Shown: positions 7,907 through 16,880, counted from the stretch's first letter. The stretch: DNA of 39,210 nt from Saprospiraceae bacterium (GCA_020628645.1 JAHDES010000058.1:1-39210); one strand, 5' to 3'. Made by a program: numbers and translations. Notes: generated from the sequence alone by a model not told the origin.

Positions 7907-10036
7907 TTATTTCATCTGTAACATATCTTGCATGATATGTAAACATTCTTCGATGTATGGGTCTTCTTGAATGGACTCCAACCATTCATCGTTACGTGCT
8001 TTTTTCGACTCGTCGATTTGAATATCTTTTAAATCGACTAATAAATTTTCAATACGAAGCTCTTCGTTTGTTTGGAAGATTTCTTCGTATTTCTCCGCCT
8101 CTTTATCCAATTTTGCTTCCATGGCTTGGTACTCTTCTAAATTCAAAGAATACGACGTAATATCACGTTGTTCCTTCAAACGTTTTGCATTAGCATCAAT
8201 CATTTGGAAGACCTCGCTATTGGAAACGCGCTCACTACTGTTTCTTTTTAGAGTAGGCAACATCGTTTGAACAGAGGTTACTTTTTGATTGTATTCAACA
8301 GGATCAATCTCTGTCCATTTCATGGCATATTCTTGATCTTGCTCGCCCGTTTTGATATACGTGTAATTATCTGGAAGGATAATATCTGGAGTAACTCCTT
8401 TCAATTGAGTAGAACCACCATTGACACGATAAAACTTCTGAATGGTCATTTTTACTTGACCTAAAGGCTTGATTTCACTATTACCACGAATGGCACGATC
8501 CAAATCAAAAAATCGTTGTACGGTTCCTTTTCCAAAAGTAGAATTACTACCTACGATAAGGGCACGATCATAATCTTGTAATGCTGCTGCTAAAATTTCA
8601 GATGCAGATGCACTAAATTCATTCACCATCACAATCAAATGTCCTTTGTATTGTACGCTATCGTCTTCATCTTCTAATACTTCTGGAGAACGGTCACGCG
8701 CTTTGACTTGTACGATAGGACCTTCTTCGATAAATAAACCTGACATACGTACTACATCACGCAATGAACCACCACCATTATTTCGAAGATCAAGAATGAT
8801 TCCTTCTACATTTTGAGATTTTAATTTTTCTATTTCTTTTTCAATATCATCTGCACAACTACGACCTGTTGTTCCTTGAAAATCAGCATAAAAACGAGGT
8901 AATTTTATATAACCAATGTTACTAGCTACACCTTCAAAATCAAGAATAACAGATTTCGCATAACCTTCATCCAAGATGACAATATCGCGGGTAATAGAAA
9001 TCACTTCTGTAGAACCATCTACTTTTTTTACCGTTAGATTAACCACTGTACCTTTCTTTCCACGAATTTTCTTTACCACATCATCAATTCTCCAACCATT
9101 GATATCAATAGGTTCGTCATCTCCTTGTGCTACCTTCATGATTTTATCATTCACTTCTAGTTCTCCACCTTTCCAAGCGGGACCACCTGGTACAATACTG
9201 ACGATCTTTGTTAGCTCATCATCTGTTTGTAAGCGAGCACCAATTCCTTCTAAAGAACCCGACATGTTAATGTCAAAGTTTTCTTTATCTTTTGGTTCGT
9301 AATAAGAAGTATGAGGATCGTAGATATTGGTGATGGCGTTAAGATAGTAGCTTAAACGATCCGAACGACGTTCTTTATCCAAACGTTTAAAATAATCGTC
9401 GTACTGCTTAATGACATCTTGGCGTACTTTCTCCTCCATTTGCTCGAAGGTTTTTTCCTCAAAATCTTCCACTTCTTCGCCCTTTGCAATTTTTTCAAGA
9501 CTTTCTTTTTGTTTTTCTATTTTATTAGCAAGGCGGCTCATCACATTATATTTGAGTGATTTACGCCAATTTTCTTTTAATTCCTTATCATTTTTAGCAA
9601 AGCCTTTTTTATCGCCATCTAGCTCAATCGTTTCATCTTTTTTATAATCAAAAGGCTGTGCCAAAATATCTTTATAATACCCTCGCGTTTTTGTCATTCC
9701 AGCCTCTAATAATTGGACAGAAAGATCAAAAAATTTATAATTACTAGAATAAATTTGATCGTCTATTTCATTTTTGAATGGTTCCATTTGCTTGACATCC
9801 GCCTCTGTTAGCCATCGACGACCACTATCCAGACGATCGAGGTATAAATCAAAGGCTTGAGCGGAGAAGTCATCATCAATATCTTGTGGTTGATAATGTA
9901 GTTGTTTCAATCCACCCAAGATGGTTTGCATTAAAACAGCTTCTTTTTCTGCATTATTTACGGGTGGCCAGTAAGCAGCAACCAAAAAGATAACTGCACA
10001 AACAGAAAATAAAATGGATCCTCTAAACTTCATCAT
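7907..10036 (-). CDS. prc: Tail-specific (C-terminal processing) protease, peptidase family S41A
   Basis: Protein of 709 residues, close to the 680 of E. coli Prc/Tsp. An N-terminal hydrophobic segment (8-22) exports or anchors it to the periplasmic side. Next come a helical N-terminal Tsp domain (about 30-240), a PDZ domain (about 255-345, with GSLEGIGARL and VPGGPAWKGG) and the protease core (360-560). The Ser-Lys dyad is visible: S477 in NEFSASASE and K503 in TFGKGTVQ, spaced as in the E. coli enzyme apart from one extra residue. A C-terminal helical extension (560-709) matches the long Prc subtype. Known members trim periplasmic proteins from the C-terminus and act in envelope and murein hydrolase turnover. 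Two adjacent ATGs begin the frame. It is monocistronic, with its own promoter motif and strong terminator. Confidence 0.95.
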   Translation of the reverse strand: MMKFRGSILFSVCAVIFLVAAYWPPVNNAEKEAVLMQTILGGLKQLHYQPQDIDDDFSAQAFDLYLDRLDSGRRWLTEADVKQMEPFKNEIDDQIYSSNYKFFDLSVQLLEAGMTKTRGYYKDILAQPFDYKKDETIELDGDKKGFAKNDKELKENWRKSLKYNVMSRLANKIEKQKESLEKIAKGEEVEDFEEKTFEQMEEKVRQDVIKQYDDYFKRLDKERRSDRLSYYLNAITNIYDPHTSYYEPKDKENFDINMSGSLEGIGARLQTDDELTKIVSIVPGGPAWKGGELEVNDKIMKVAQGDDEPIDINGWRIDDVVKKIRGKKGTVVNLTVKKVDGSTEVISITRDIVILDEGYAKSVILDFEGVASNIGYIKLPRFYADFQGTTGRSCADDIEKEIEKLKSQNVEGIILDLRNNGGGSLRDVVRMSGLFIEEGPIVQVKARDRSPEVLEDEDDSVQYKGHLIVMVNEFSASASEILAAALQDYDRALIVGSNSTFGKGTVQRFFDLDRAIRGNSEIKPLGQVKMTIQKFYRVNGGSTQLKGVTPDIILPDNYTYIKTGEQDQEYAMKWTEIDPVEYNQKVTSVQTMLPTLKRNSSERVSNSEVFQMIDANAKRLKEQRDITSYSLNLEEYQAMEAKLDKEAEKYEEIFQTNEELRIENLLVDLKDIQIDESKKARNDEWLESIQEDPYIEECLHIMQDMLQMK

Positions 10037-10082
10037 GATATGTTTCGATTAGTTGATTTATAGAATATAGCTTTAAAATATA

Positions 10083-10101
10083 GTGCAAAAATGTTACCGA
10101 A
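10083..10101 (-). promoter_or_regulatory. Probable promoter of prc with the shared TTCGGTAACATTTTTG motif
   Basis: The minus strand reads TTCGGTAACATTTTTGCAC about 47 bp before the ATG at 10036. The first 16 bases are identical to those before the OmpA-family gene at about the same distance. CATTTTTG is a near match to TAnnTTTG; the -33 box is weak here. Confidence 0.5.
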
Positions 10102-10355
10102 TTTAGAAATTAATAATTGGTCAATTCAGTTCTCTTGCATGATGTCCTTTTTTAAAAACTGATTATAGGAAAACAATGTTGTGAATTCTTCTATAAATAT
10201 AATTCATTTTGTTAAAAAAATAGATAGAAAGCAAAAAATGCGCTTACTTTAACGAAATTCTAACAAAAGAAGTTATCTAACACTAAAGGACTATCTTTTT
10301 GACGAAAAATTGCATCTAAAGGCACATTTCCCAAAACAATCAAAAGATACAAAAC

Positions 10356-10389
10356 TAAAAACAGCCCTGCTGGATGTCCAACAAGGCTG
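10356..10389 (-). terminator. Terminator of the membrane pyrophosphatase gene
   Basis: CAGCCCTGCTGG against CCAACAAGGCTG forms a 12-position stem with two mismatches and an ATGT loop, followed on the minus strand by TTTTTAGTTTTG. It lies about 65 bp past the stop codon at 10454. Confidence 0.8.
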
Positions 10390-10453
10390 CTTTAGCATGA
10401 TGATCTACAGCTCTTTTTCTAGTGAGAAAAAGCTCTAGATGCTCCAATTAATT

Positions 10454-12631
10454 CTATAAAAATGGAGCAATTACTAATGCCACTACAGACATTAATTTCA
10501 ATAAGATATTTAGAGAAGGACCAGACGTATCTTTAAATGGATCACCTACTGTATCTCCTACTACGGCTGCTTTGTGCGCTTCAGATCCTTTGTAGTGCTT
10601 GTCTCCTTGAATCGTAACGCCTTCTTCAAACATTTTCTTCGCATTATCCCATGCACCACCAGCGTTTGATTGGAAGATTGCCATCAATACCCCACACACC
10701 GTTACACCAGCTAATAATCCACCTAACATCTCAGCACCACCACCAAATCCAATTAATACTGGACTGATTACTGCTACTAAACCTGGTAAAATCATTTCAC
10801 GAATAGAAGCTGCTGTTGAAATTTCTACACATTTGCTATATTCTGCTTTACCATCTGCTGCTTCAAAAGTCTTACGATCTGCATCACTCCAATCATTCAT
10901 TTCTTTTCCATCATTCTTACGCATTACAGCTAAAGCTGCTTTCAATTCAGGAATAGATTTAAATTGACGACGAACTTCTTGGATCATATCCATTGCTGCA
11001 CGACCTACAGCACCCATTGACATCGCAGAGAAAACGAAAGGTAACATACCTCCGATTAATAAACCAGCCATTACTTTAGGTTGAGAAATATCAATACTTG
11101 TAATATCTGCTGTTACCATGAAAGCTGCAAATAAAGCCAATGCTGTTAATGCCGCAGAACCAATTGCAAATCCTTTACCAATTGCCGCAGTTGTATTTCC
11201 TACTGCATCTAATTTATCGGTACGTTGACGCACTTCTTTTGGTAATTCAGCCATCTCTGCAATACCACCCGCATTATCAGAAATTGGCCCGTAAGCATCT
11301 ACTGCTAATTGAATACCTGTATTGGATAACATTCCTACTGCCGCAATCGCGATACCATATAATCCTGCAAAATGATGTGCGCCAATAATTGCTGCTGCTA
11401 AAATTAAAATTGGAAACATCGTAGACATCATTCCTACTCCAAGACCAGCAATAATATTTGTCGCTGCACCTGTTACGGATTGATCTACAATTCCTTGAAC
11501 GGGTTTTGTGCCTGTGCCTGTATAGTATTCAGTGATTTTACCAATTGCTAAACCTGAAATCAACCCAATAATTACAGCATAGAATACACCCATTGAAGAA
11601 TAAGCAACTCCATCTCCTACTACAGACCAAGTCGATGGTAACATCCATTGGATAATGAAGAAAGTTAACACTAGCATAATTCCTGCAGAGGTGAACTCAC
11701 CCATATTTAATGCTTTGTGTGGGTCACCACCATCTTTTACTCGAACTAAGAATGTTCCTAAAATAGAAGTAATAATACCTGTTCCTGCTAATACTAATGG
11801 TAATAATACGGCATTCAAACCACCCCAGTCATTTGAAGTTTCAAATCCTCCTACACCAATAAAAGCAGCTCCTAATACCATTGTACCAATGATAGAACCT
11901 ACATAAGATTCAAAAAGATCAGCTCCCATACCTGCAACATCTCCTACATTGTCCCCAACATTATCAGCAATCGTTGCTGGATTTAAAGGGTGATCTTCAG
12001 GAATTCCTGCTTCTACTTTACCTACTAAATCAGCTCCTACATCAGCAGCTTTGGTATAAATACCACCACCTACACGCGCAAATAATGCGATAGAAGAAGC
12101 ACCAAATGAAAAACCTGTTAATACTGTAATTACTCGACGTACTTGATCGGCATCAGCAACTCCAAACATATTCGAGTATACAATAAATAATGTTCCCAAT
12201 CCTAATACACCAAGTCCTACAACACCAAGTCCCATAACAGCACCTCCTGCAAAAGCAACTTCTAGTGCTTTTCCAAGGCTAGTTCGTGCAGCATTTGTCG
12301 TACGTACATTTGCTTTGGTTGCAACACGCATACCAATGAAACCAGCTAATGCTGAACAAATTGCACCTAAAACAAAAGATAATGCTACTAGAGGAGAAGA
12401 ATCTGCACCTGCTGAAAGACCTAATAAGACCGCCACTACCACTACAAAAATTGCTAATACGCGATATTCTGCTCTTAAGAAAGCCATCGCTCCATCAGCG
12501 ATATTATTGGCAATGGTTGCCATTTTATCAGAGCCTACATCTTGTTTTGACACCCAAGACGATTTCCAAAAAGTATATGCTAGTGCAAGTAGACCCAGAA
12601 CAGGGATTGCCATTGTAATATTACTACCCAT
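10454..12631 (-). CDS. hppA: Membrane-bound cation-pumping pyrophosphatase, K+-dependent type
   Basis: Protein of 725 residues, about 15-16 hydrophobic helices. It hydrolyses pyrophosphate and pumps H+ and/or Na+ across the inner membrane. Signature motifs are intact: [11 protein letters not shown] (about 197-207) and the acidic [20 protein letters not shown] stretch (223-242) that bind Mg-PPi, plus the C-terminal [15 protein letters not shown]. The segment [10 protein letters not shown] (about 478-487) has Ala where K+-independent enzymes have Lys, which by established rules marks the K+-dependent subfamily. I cannot decide Na+ versus H+ transport by eye. The gene is monocistronic, with its own promoter and terminator. 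Several long antisense frames here are codon shadows. Confidence 0.96.
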   Translation of the reverse strand: MGSNITMAIPVLGLLALAYTFWKSSWVSKQDVGSDKMATIANNIADGAMAFLRAEYRVLAIFVVVVAVLLGLSAGADSSPLVALSFVLGAICSALAGFIGMRVATKANVRTTNAARTSLGKALEVAFAGGAVMGLGVVGLGVLGLGTLFIVYSNMFGVADADQVRRVITVLTGFSFGASSIALFARVGGGIYTKAADVGADLVGKVEAGIPEDHPLNPATIADNVGDNVGDVAGMGADLFESYVGSIIGTMVLGAAFIGVGGFETSNDWGGLNAVLLPLVLAGTGIITSILGTFLVRVKDGGDPHKALNMGEFTSAGIMLVLTFFIIQWMLPSTWSVVGDGVAYSSMGVFYAVIIGLISGLAIGKITEYYTGTGTKPVQGIVDQSVTGAATNIIAGLGVGMMSTMFPILILAAAIIGAHHFAGLYGIAIAAVGMLSNTGIQLAVDAYGPISDNAGGIAEMAELPKEVRQRTDKLDAVGNTTAAIGKGFAIGSAALTALALFAAFMVTADITSIDISQPKVMAGLLIGGMLPFVFSAMSMGAVGRAAMDMIQEVRRQFKSIPELKAALAVMRKNDGKEMNDWSDADRKTFEAADGKAEYSKCVEISTAASIREMILPGLVAVISPVLIGFGGGAEMLGGLLAGVTVCGVLMAIFQSNAGGAWDNAKKMFEEGVTIQGDKHYKGSEAHKAAVVGDTVGDPFKDTSGPSLNILLKLMSVVALVIAPFL

Positions 12632-12674
12632 TTCGTTTCGTTTATTTTATTAATTAGTTAGAAGTAATAATGTG

Positions 12675-12702
12675 TAAAAAAAGGCCTTTTAGGAAAAAAG
12701 GC
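12675..12702 (-). terminator. Terminator-like hairpin between the nitroreductase and hppA genes
   Basis: On the minus strand GCCTTTT TTCCT AAAAGGC (7-bp stem) is followed by CTTTTTTTA. It probably ends the redox-cluster transcript, whose last stop codon is at 12821. However it lies downstream of the apparent hppA promoter at 12718-12725, so it would also be at the very start of the hppA leader. Confidence 0.6.
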
Positions 12703-12717
12703 TTCTTTATCGGAGCG

Positions 12718-12725
12718 CAAAAGTA
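12718..12725 (-). promoter_or_regulatory. Probable promoter of hppA (TACTTTTG)
   Basis: The minus strand reads TACTTTTG, a full match to TAnnTTTG, with a TTTGTTG 20-23 bases upstream as the -33 element. Transcription should start near 12711, giving a leader of about 80 bases before the ATG at 12631. Confidence 0.55.
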
Positions 12726-12820
12726 AGGTAATTTTATATTATGTACAACAAAATGAGCGATTTATAATATATTAAAATAAAAATTAATATAATTTTATCT
12801 TCTTTGAAATAGCTTGACTA

Positions 12821-13384
12821 TTATAGCCATTGTACTTTATCTTGGATGGAATCACGCTTTGGAGGGAGTTGTGGCGTATTATGATAACCCATAAATAGAA
12901 AACCTAAACATCGTTCCCCTTCTGCTAACTCAAATAATTGATCTATCGAATGAATGGATTTTGGGCTACTCCAATAACAACCAATATCATAGGCTGCACA
13001 AGTGAGTTGTATGTTTTGAACGGCAGCAGCTACCGCTGCGATTTCTTCCCATTCTGGCACGCTTTCTTCTGGATCACGTTGCATACAAATGGCAAGGACA
13101 CATCCAGATTTTAAAGGTTTTTTGAGTGTTTTTTGATATTTGCGTTCAGAATACTCTGTGGCGTTTTCTTTATACCAAGTCGCTAGGAATTCCCCTAAGC
13201 CTTTGAGGGAATCTCCTGTAAAAACTCGAAATCGCCAGGGTTGGGTTAAGCGATGCGTCGGTGCATAATTGGCATTTTCTAAAACTTGTTCGATGATTGC
13301 TTTAGGAATTGCTTTGTCAATATAGGTCGCTGGAAAGATGGAGCGACGGTTTTTGATGAGTTTGTTTAATTTATTTGCCTCCAT
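12821..13384 (-). CDS. Nitroreductase-family FMN-dependent oxidoreductase (YdjA-like)
   Basis: Protein of 187 residues starting at the ATG at 13384 (MEANKLNKLIKNRRS). The frame is open for 46 more codons upstream, but that part runs into the araC gene and has no family similarity. Family marks: NRRS near the N-terminus and APTHRLTQPWRF (FMN phosphate and isoalloxazine contacts), then the AAVAAAVQNIQLTCAAYDIGCYW dimer helix. The single-domain length and the THRLTQPW motif resemble the YdjA group. It would reduce nitro compounds, quinones or an unknown metabolite with NAD(P)H in the cytoplasm. It is the last gene of the minus-strand cluster, 52 bp after the AraC regulator, and is followed by a terminator. 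Confidence 0.88.
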   Translation of the reverse strand: MEANKLNKLIKNRRSIFPATYIDKAIPKAIIEQVLENANYAPTHRLTQPWRFRVFTGDSLKGLGEFLATWYKENATEYSERKYQKTLKKPLKSGCVLAICMQRDPEESVPEWEEIAAVAAAVQNIQLTCAAYDIGCYWSSPKSIHSIDQLFELAEGERCLGFLFMGYHNTPQLPPKRDSIQDKVQWL

Positions 13385-13436
13385 AGGGTAAATATAATAG
13401 TCAAAAATAAAATTAGAAAAGATCGACTTATTTTTT

Positions 13437-14315
13437 TTAAAACTGTACTTGTTTTCGGTAGTTTGCAGGAGCAATTCCTTCTGCTTTTGAAAATAAGCGA
13501 GAGAAATAATTGGGATCATCAAATCCTAAATCATAGGCAATTTCTTTTATCGTTTGTGAAGAATATCGCAATTGCCGTTTGGCTTCTAGTAAAATTCGAT
13601 CGCGTATCAATTGTAAAGGAGTAGGATACCCCAAACTATGTAATCGCTTGGCCAATGTTTTAGGAGAAATAAACAATTGTTCGGCATAAGCTGTAACCGT
13701 ATGAACTTTTCTAAATTGTTTTTCTACTAATGCAATAAAATCTTGAACCAATCGATCTTGTTGATGCGTTGAGGTTTGTTCAGCCGCTTCCTGTTGATCC
13801 ACTAATCGAAGCGTATGTATTAAAAACAATCGGAGATAACTTTCTAACATTTCTTGATGCGCACTCCCTTTCGTTTCAAATTCATCAATCATTTGTTGAA
13901 TCAATGATTGAAACGTATTTCGGTGAGTCCGATCTACTTCTACAACGGCAGCGCGATGTACATTATTAAATAACAAACCATTGCAAGCTATTTCTTTTCC
14001 ATGCGCTTCCACACAATAGAATTCTCGATCAAACGAAAGTAAATAAGCGGATTTAAGCTGTTCATTTTTCACTTGAAATACTTGTCCTGGCGTAAGACAA
14101 AACACACCAGATTCCCGAATAGCTATTTCTTTTAAATCAATAGAATATTCACCACTACCCTCTTCAATCCAAAAAATACGATAATAATCATTCACTTCAT
14201 CCTCAAAAATGGTACAACGGGTATCCATCTGCAAACAAGTCAATTCAAAAAAAGAACGTTTTTCCTTGAAATGACTATCCTGAAAATTATATTTTTTGAC
14301 GGTTTTTAATGCCAC
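13437..14315 (-). CDS. AraC-family transcriptional regulator
   Basis: Protein of 292 residues. The C-terminal third (about 205-290) holds the double helix-turn-helix: LFISPKTLAKRLHSLGYPTPLQLI and the family signature IKEIAYDLGFDDPNYFSRLFSKAEGIAPANYRK. The N-terminal part (about 20-150) looks like a cupin-type sensor domain (IFWIEEGSGEYSIDLKEIAIRE, CLTPGQVFQV). The ligand is unknown. It sits between two small protein genes and a nitroreductase gene in one apparent operon, so it probably controls this cluster, perhaps through the palindrome at 15208-15221; that link is inference. Confidence 0.93.
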   Translation of the reverse strand: MALKTVKKYNFQDSHFKEKRSFFELTCLQMDTRCTIFEDEVNDYYRIFWIEEGSGEYSIDLKEIAIRESGVFCLTPGQVFQVKNEQLKSAYLLSFDREFYCVEAHGKEIACNGLLFNNVHRAAVVEVDRTHRNTFQSLIQQMIDEFETKGSAHQEMLESYLRLFLIHTLRLVDQQEAAEQTSTHQQDRLVQDFIALVEKQFRKVHTVTAYAEQLFISPKTLAKRLHSLGYPTPLQLIRDRILLEAKRQLRYSSQTIKEIAYDLGFDDPNYFSRLFSKAEGIAPANYRKQVQF

Positions 14316-14347
14316 TATAAAAAGATTAATTCTTCTTTAAATTTGGA

Positions 14348-14560
14348 TTAACAATCACAATAATACCAAGTATGCAATTCGCTTTGTAATTGATCTAAGT
14401 AGTTCATTATTGCTACTTTACCTTTAATAAGGTCTTTTCCTTCTTTCAGTTGCAAAGTGAAATCTATTGCTTGTTCTTTGGTAAACGCTAATGAAAGTTG
14501 TCTTAATCGTTCTTCGATTTCTTTTACTTCCTGAGTATATTGATCAAATCGCAAAATCAT
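14348..14560 (-). CDS. Small coiled-coil protein of unknown function
   Basis: Protein of 70 residues, mostly helical and charged (VKEIEERLRQLSLAFTKEQAIDFTLQLKEG), ending in ELHTWYYCDC with two Cys near the C-terminus. Its ATG overlaps the stop of the preceding small gene by 4 bp (ATGA), which indicates translational coupling. I do not recognise a family. The terminal CxC and the thioredoxin context hint at redox chemistry or metal binding, which is inference. Confidence 0.6.
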   Translation of the reverse strand: MILRFDQYTQEVKEIEERLRQLSLAFTKEQAIDFTLQLKEGKDLIKGKVAIMNYLDQLQSELHTWYYCDC

Positions 14561-14769
14561 TTCAAATATCGTTTAACAAAGTTTAATATAAAACCATTAT
14601 TTTCTTCGTTTGGTTGTATTGATGTGGTAAAAATAGTATGATCCCATTCTTGATGCCCCCAGCAATTGCCGCAAGCTAGAAGGTCTTTACAATCAGTTTG
14701 TACATTTGATTTGTCTTGATTTATTCTTATGATAATACATTTTAAGTTAAAAGAAAGGTGATGAGACAC
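14557..14769 (-). CDS. Small Cys-rich protein with a CGNCWGHQEW motif
   Basis: Protein of 70 residues starting with GTG at 14769. The centre has C-KDLLA-CGNCWGHQEW, a CxxC followed by WG and an aromatic that I associate with a small family common in Bacteroidota but of unknown function. The first 30 residues look unlike a conserved domain, so the true start may be further in; no ATG is available there. It is followed without gap (4-bp overlap) by the coiled-coil gene and preceded by thioredoxin at 44 bp, so a thiol/disulfide or zinc role is plausible. Confidence 0.55.
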   Translation of the reverse strand: MSHHLSFNLKCIIIRINQDKSNVQTDCKDLLACGNCWGHQEWDHTIFTTSIQPNEENNGFILNFVKRYLK

Positions 14770-14812
14770 CTCACCACCTCGATTTTTATTCTATTACCTT
14801 CTATTATAGGCT

Positions 14813-15136
14813 TTATGCCGCTTGTACTTGAGCTAAAAGACGATTTTCAAGTGCAACAGCAGATTGATAGCCTACCATTTTATCTTGAATTTGACCATCT
14901 TTTAAAATAAATAATGCTGGAATACTTCGCACCCCAAATTGTTGTGCTAATTCAGGAACAGTATCTACATTGACTTTTTGAATGATAAATTCATCTTTAT
15001 ATTTGTCAGCTAATCCTTCTACTACAGGTAATAAGGCTTTACAAGGGCCACACCAGTCTGCATAAAAATCCAATAATACAGGTTTGTTTTGTTTTTGGAT
15101 TGTTTTAAATTCTTGGATATTTTTAATCTCTTTCAT
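14813..15136 (-). CDS. trxA: Thioredoxin
   Basis: Protein of 107 residues, the standard length, with the active site WCGPCK (Cys29 and Cys32) after FYADW, and the cis-Pro segment VRSIPALFIL. There is no signal peptide, so it is a cytoplasmic disulfide reductase. It is the first gene of a minus-strand cluster with two small proteins, an AraC regulator and a nitroreductase. A TAnnTTTG box lies 37-44 bp upstream. Confidence 0.95.
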   Translation of the reverse strand: MKEIKNIQEFKTIQKQNKPVLLDFYADWCGPCKALLPVVEGLADKYKDEFIIQKVNVDTVPELAQQFGVRSIPALFILKDGQIQDKMVGYQSAVALENRLLAQVQAA

Positions 15137-15172
15137 GATGTTAATTATTTTATTTTTGAATTAATTACACCA

Positions 15173-15180
15173 CAAATTTA
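15173..15180 (-). promoter_or_regulatory. Probable promoter of the trxA cluster (TAAATTTG)
   Basis: The minus strand reads TAAATTTG, a full match to TAnnTTTG, 37 bp before the trxA ATG. The -33 region is weak (TTTAT). Confidence 0.5.
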
Positions 15181-15207
15181 TAGGCATTTTGGTCGCTGAT
15201 AAATGGA

Positions 15208-15221
15208 CAAAGGTTCCTTTG
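15208..15221. promoter_or_regulatory. Palindrome CAAAGG-TT-CCTTTG upstream of trxA
   Basis: Perfect 6-bp arms around TT, about 28 bp upstream of the -7 box. The position suits an activator or repressor site. The AraC-type protein of the same cluster is a candidate, but AraC sites are more often direct repeats. Confidence 0.35.
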
Positions 15222-15308
15222 AACTAGACAAAAGTGTAAAACATAAAAACAAGTGAAGATAAATATACTAATTGGAGGAAGGAGAACCCGTCGGAGATTA
15301 TTGTACCA

Positions 15309-16871
15309 TTAATTCAAGGTTTTCAAAATAATGGGCAATACTAATTCTTTCATAATTTGATATCCTTTTGTTGTTGGATGAACACCATCTTCTGCGATGT
15401 CTTTATTCATACCATTTTGTTCATTTTTCATAGCTGAATGATAATCCACAAAAGGAATATTTTCTTGGTCGGCATACGTTTTTAAGCGATGATTTAAATC
15501 GACGATCATAGCAGAACGATCTCCTAATTTTCGATTCCATTCGAATTTAGTAGCTGGTAATACAGCGGCTAGAATAACGTTAATTTGATTGGCTTTAGCT
15601 AAGTCAACCATAGATTGGATATTACTCATTGTAAAATCTGCCTGATAAGGGCCAGTATTTTCTGCAATATCATTAGTCCCAATATGAAGGACGACAGCTT
15701 TAGGTTGTAAGTCTATAACATCTTGTCGAAAACGCAATAATAAGTGAGGAGAGGTTTGCCCACTAATGCCTCTTCCTATAAAATTATGTTTTGCAAAAAA
15801 GGTACTATCCACATTCACCCAAGCTTCTGTAATTGAATTCCCTAGAAAGATGACTCGGTCTTCATTCGTTTTTGGAGGGTCAAGTTGTTCATTGGCGAAT
15901 TGATAGCGTTCTAATTGTGCATAATCAGTTTGCATTTGTCTAATTTGTTCTTTTTTCCCTTTTGCAATGGCATCTTGCCCATACTGTTTTTCATATTTAT
16001 TGGGATACATTTTTTTGAGATAGCCTAAGGCATGTAACCACTCACCAAATCGTTCATACCAAGTATCAGAAGGTAGGTTATTAACACGCATTCCGAAACC
16101 ATGTCCCCCATTTTGATAAATATGGAGTTCAGAAGGTTGTCCAGCTTTTGTCCATTTTTGATAAATATCCAGACTATGTGGCATTAATTGTAATGGATCA
16201 TCTGCCGCAACCGCTACAAAAATGGGAGTGGTATCTTTAGGTATTGTTTCACCAATCTGCCCTACATCCCATGCATAAATAGGCGCAATAAAATTAGGTC
16301 GATTTTCTTGATTAGCATTGTAGGCTACATTCATTGTGAGCGCTCCACCTGCCGAAAATCCAATCAATCCAATTTTATTGGGGTCAATGTCTAACTCTTT
16401 GGCATGTTCTCGCACATATTGTATAGCTGCTAAACCATCTGCCATAGCCAAAGGGGCAACTTTGGTAGCATCTTCTACCATCGTCTTTTTCTCCATGACT
16501 TCTTTTGCAGGATCATCTGTTTTGCTGTGTGCTAACCGATATTTTAAAACGAAAGCTGCCACACCTTTACTTTGAAGCCATTTGGCTACATCTATCCCTT
16601 CACTATCAATACTCAATGCATGAAGTGCTCCCCCTGGTGCAATGATAACCGCCGTACCTGTCGCCAAATAATAAGGTGGTATAAAAGCCGTCAAACTGGG
16701 TTCTACCACATTATAGACAATTTTAGTATCCCATACATTTTGTTCACTTACATCTTCTTTCCAATACCAATCTTCCGACCCTTCAGGTTTTCCATTATAA
16801 AGGGGTATTTCTTGCTGTGAAAACGCTAATTGATTGATCAGTAACAATAGGAAAATTAATTTAGTATTCAT
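15309..16871 (-). CDS. Secreted two-domain esterase: alpha/beta hydrolase fused to SGNH hydrolase
   Basis: Signal peptide (1-18, ending AFSQQ). Residues 40-290 are an alpha/beta hydrolase of the acetyl-xylan/feruloyl esterase-like type: oxyanion segment IAPGGALHAL, nucleophile Ser173 in GFSAGG, Asp near 225 (ADDPL) and His257 in GGHGFG. A linker (290-335) joins an SGNH/GDSL domain (336-520) with Ser346 in LGNSIT, Gly in RGISGQT, Asn in GTND (about 400) and Asp/His in DGVHPT (495-498). Both catalytic sets are complete, so one polypeptide should cut two kinds of ester, probably acyl groups on polysaccharide. It starts 9 bp after a BASS transporter gene, which implies an operon. Confidence 0.88.
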   Translation of the reverse strand: MNTKLIFLLLLINQLAFSQQEIPLYNGKPEGSEDWYWKEDVSEQNVWDTKIVYNVVEPSLTAFIPPYYLATGTAVIIAPGGALHALSIDSEGIDVAKWLQSKGVAAFVLKYRLAHSKTDDPAKEVMEKKTMVEDATKVAPLAMADGLAAIQYVREHAKELDIDPNKIGLIGFSAGGALTMNVAYNANQENRPNFIAPIYAWDVGQIGETIPKDTTPIFVAVAADDPLQLMPHSLDIYQKWTKAGQPSELHIYQNGGHGFGMRVNNLPSDTWYERFGEWLHALGYLKKMYPNKYEKQYGQDAIAKGKKEQIRQMQTDYAQLERYQFANEQLDPPKTNEDRVIFLGNSITEAWVNVDSTFFAKHNFIGRGISGQTSPHLLLRFRQDVIDLQPKAVVLHIGTNDIAENTGPYQADFTMSNIQSMVDLAKANQINVILAAVLPATKFEWNRKLGDRSAMIVDLNHRLKTYADQENIPFVDYHSAMKNEQNGMNKDIAEDGVHPTTKGYQIMKELVLPIILKTLN

Positions 16872-16880
16872 TTTTTTAAA

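Larger units (their letters stand above)
10037..10453. other. Intergenic region of 417 bp between hppA and prc
   Basis: No gene seen. It holds the 3' region of the pyrophosphatase transcript (terminator at 10356-10389, and a second hairpin at 10405-10438, AGCTCTTTTTCT against AGAAAAAGCT with a 2-base bulge) and the promoter region of the protease gene (10083-10101). The stretch 10110-10350 is AT-rich with no further structure that I can support. Confidence 0.6.

Noticed and set aside
7782-7985. Minus-strand 67-codon frame at the end of the protease gene
   Set aside because: It crosses the MITE and the terminator and lies in another frame of the protease gene.
8976-9647. Plus-strand frames of 108 and 78 codons opposite the protease gene
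   Set aside because: Ser/Phe-rich shadows of a certain S41 peptidase gene.
11655-12653. Open plus-strand frames of 83, 112 and 89 codons opposite the pyrophosphatase gene
   Set aside because: They mirror a strongly conserved minus-strand gene with biased codons, and their products show only low-complexity or Thr/Pro-rich sequence with no family features.
12821-13522. A longer nitroreductase beginning at 13522
   Set aside because: The extra 46 residues overlap the araC coding region by 86 bp and have no family similarity; the ATG at 13384 precedes the conserved NRRS region.
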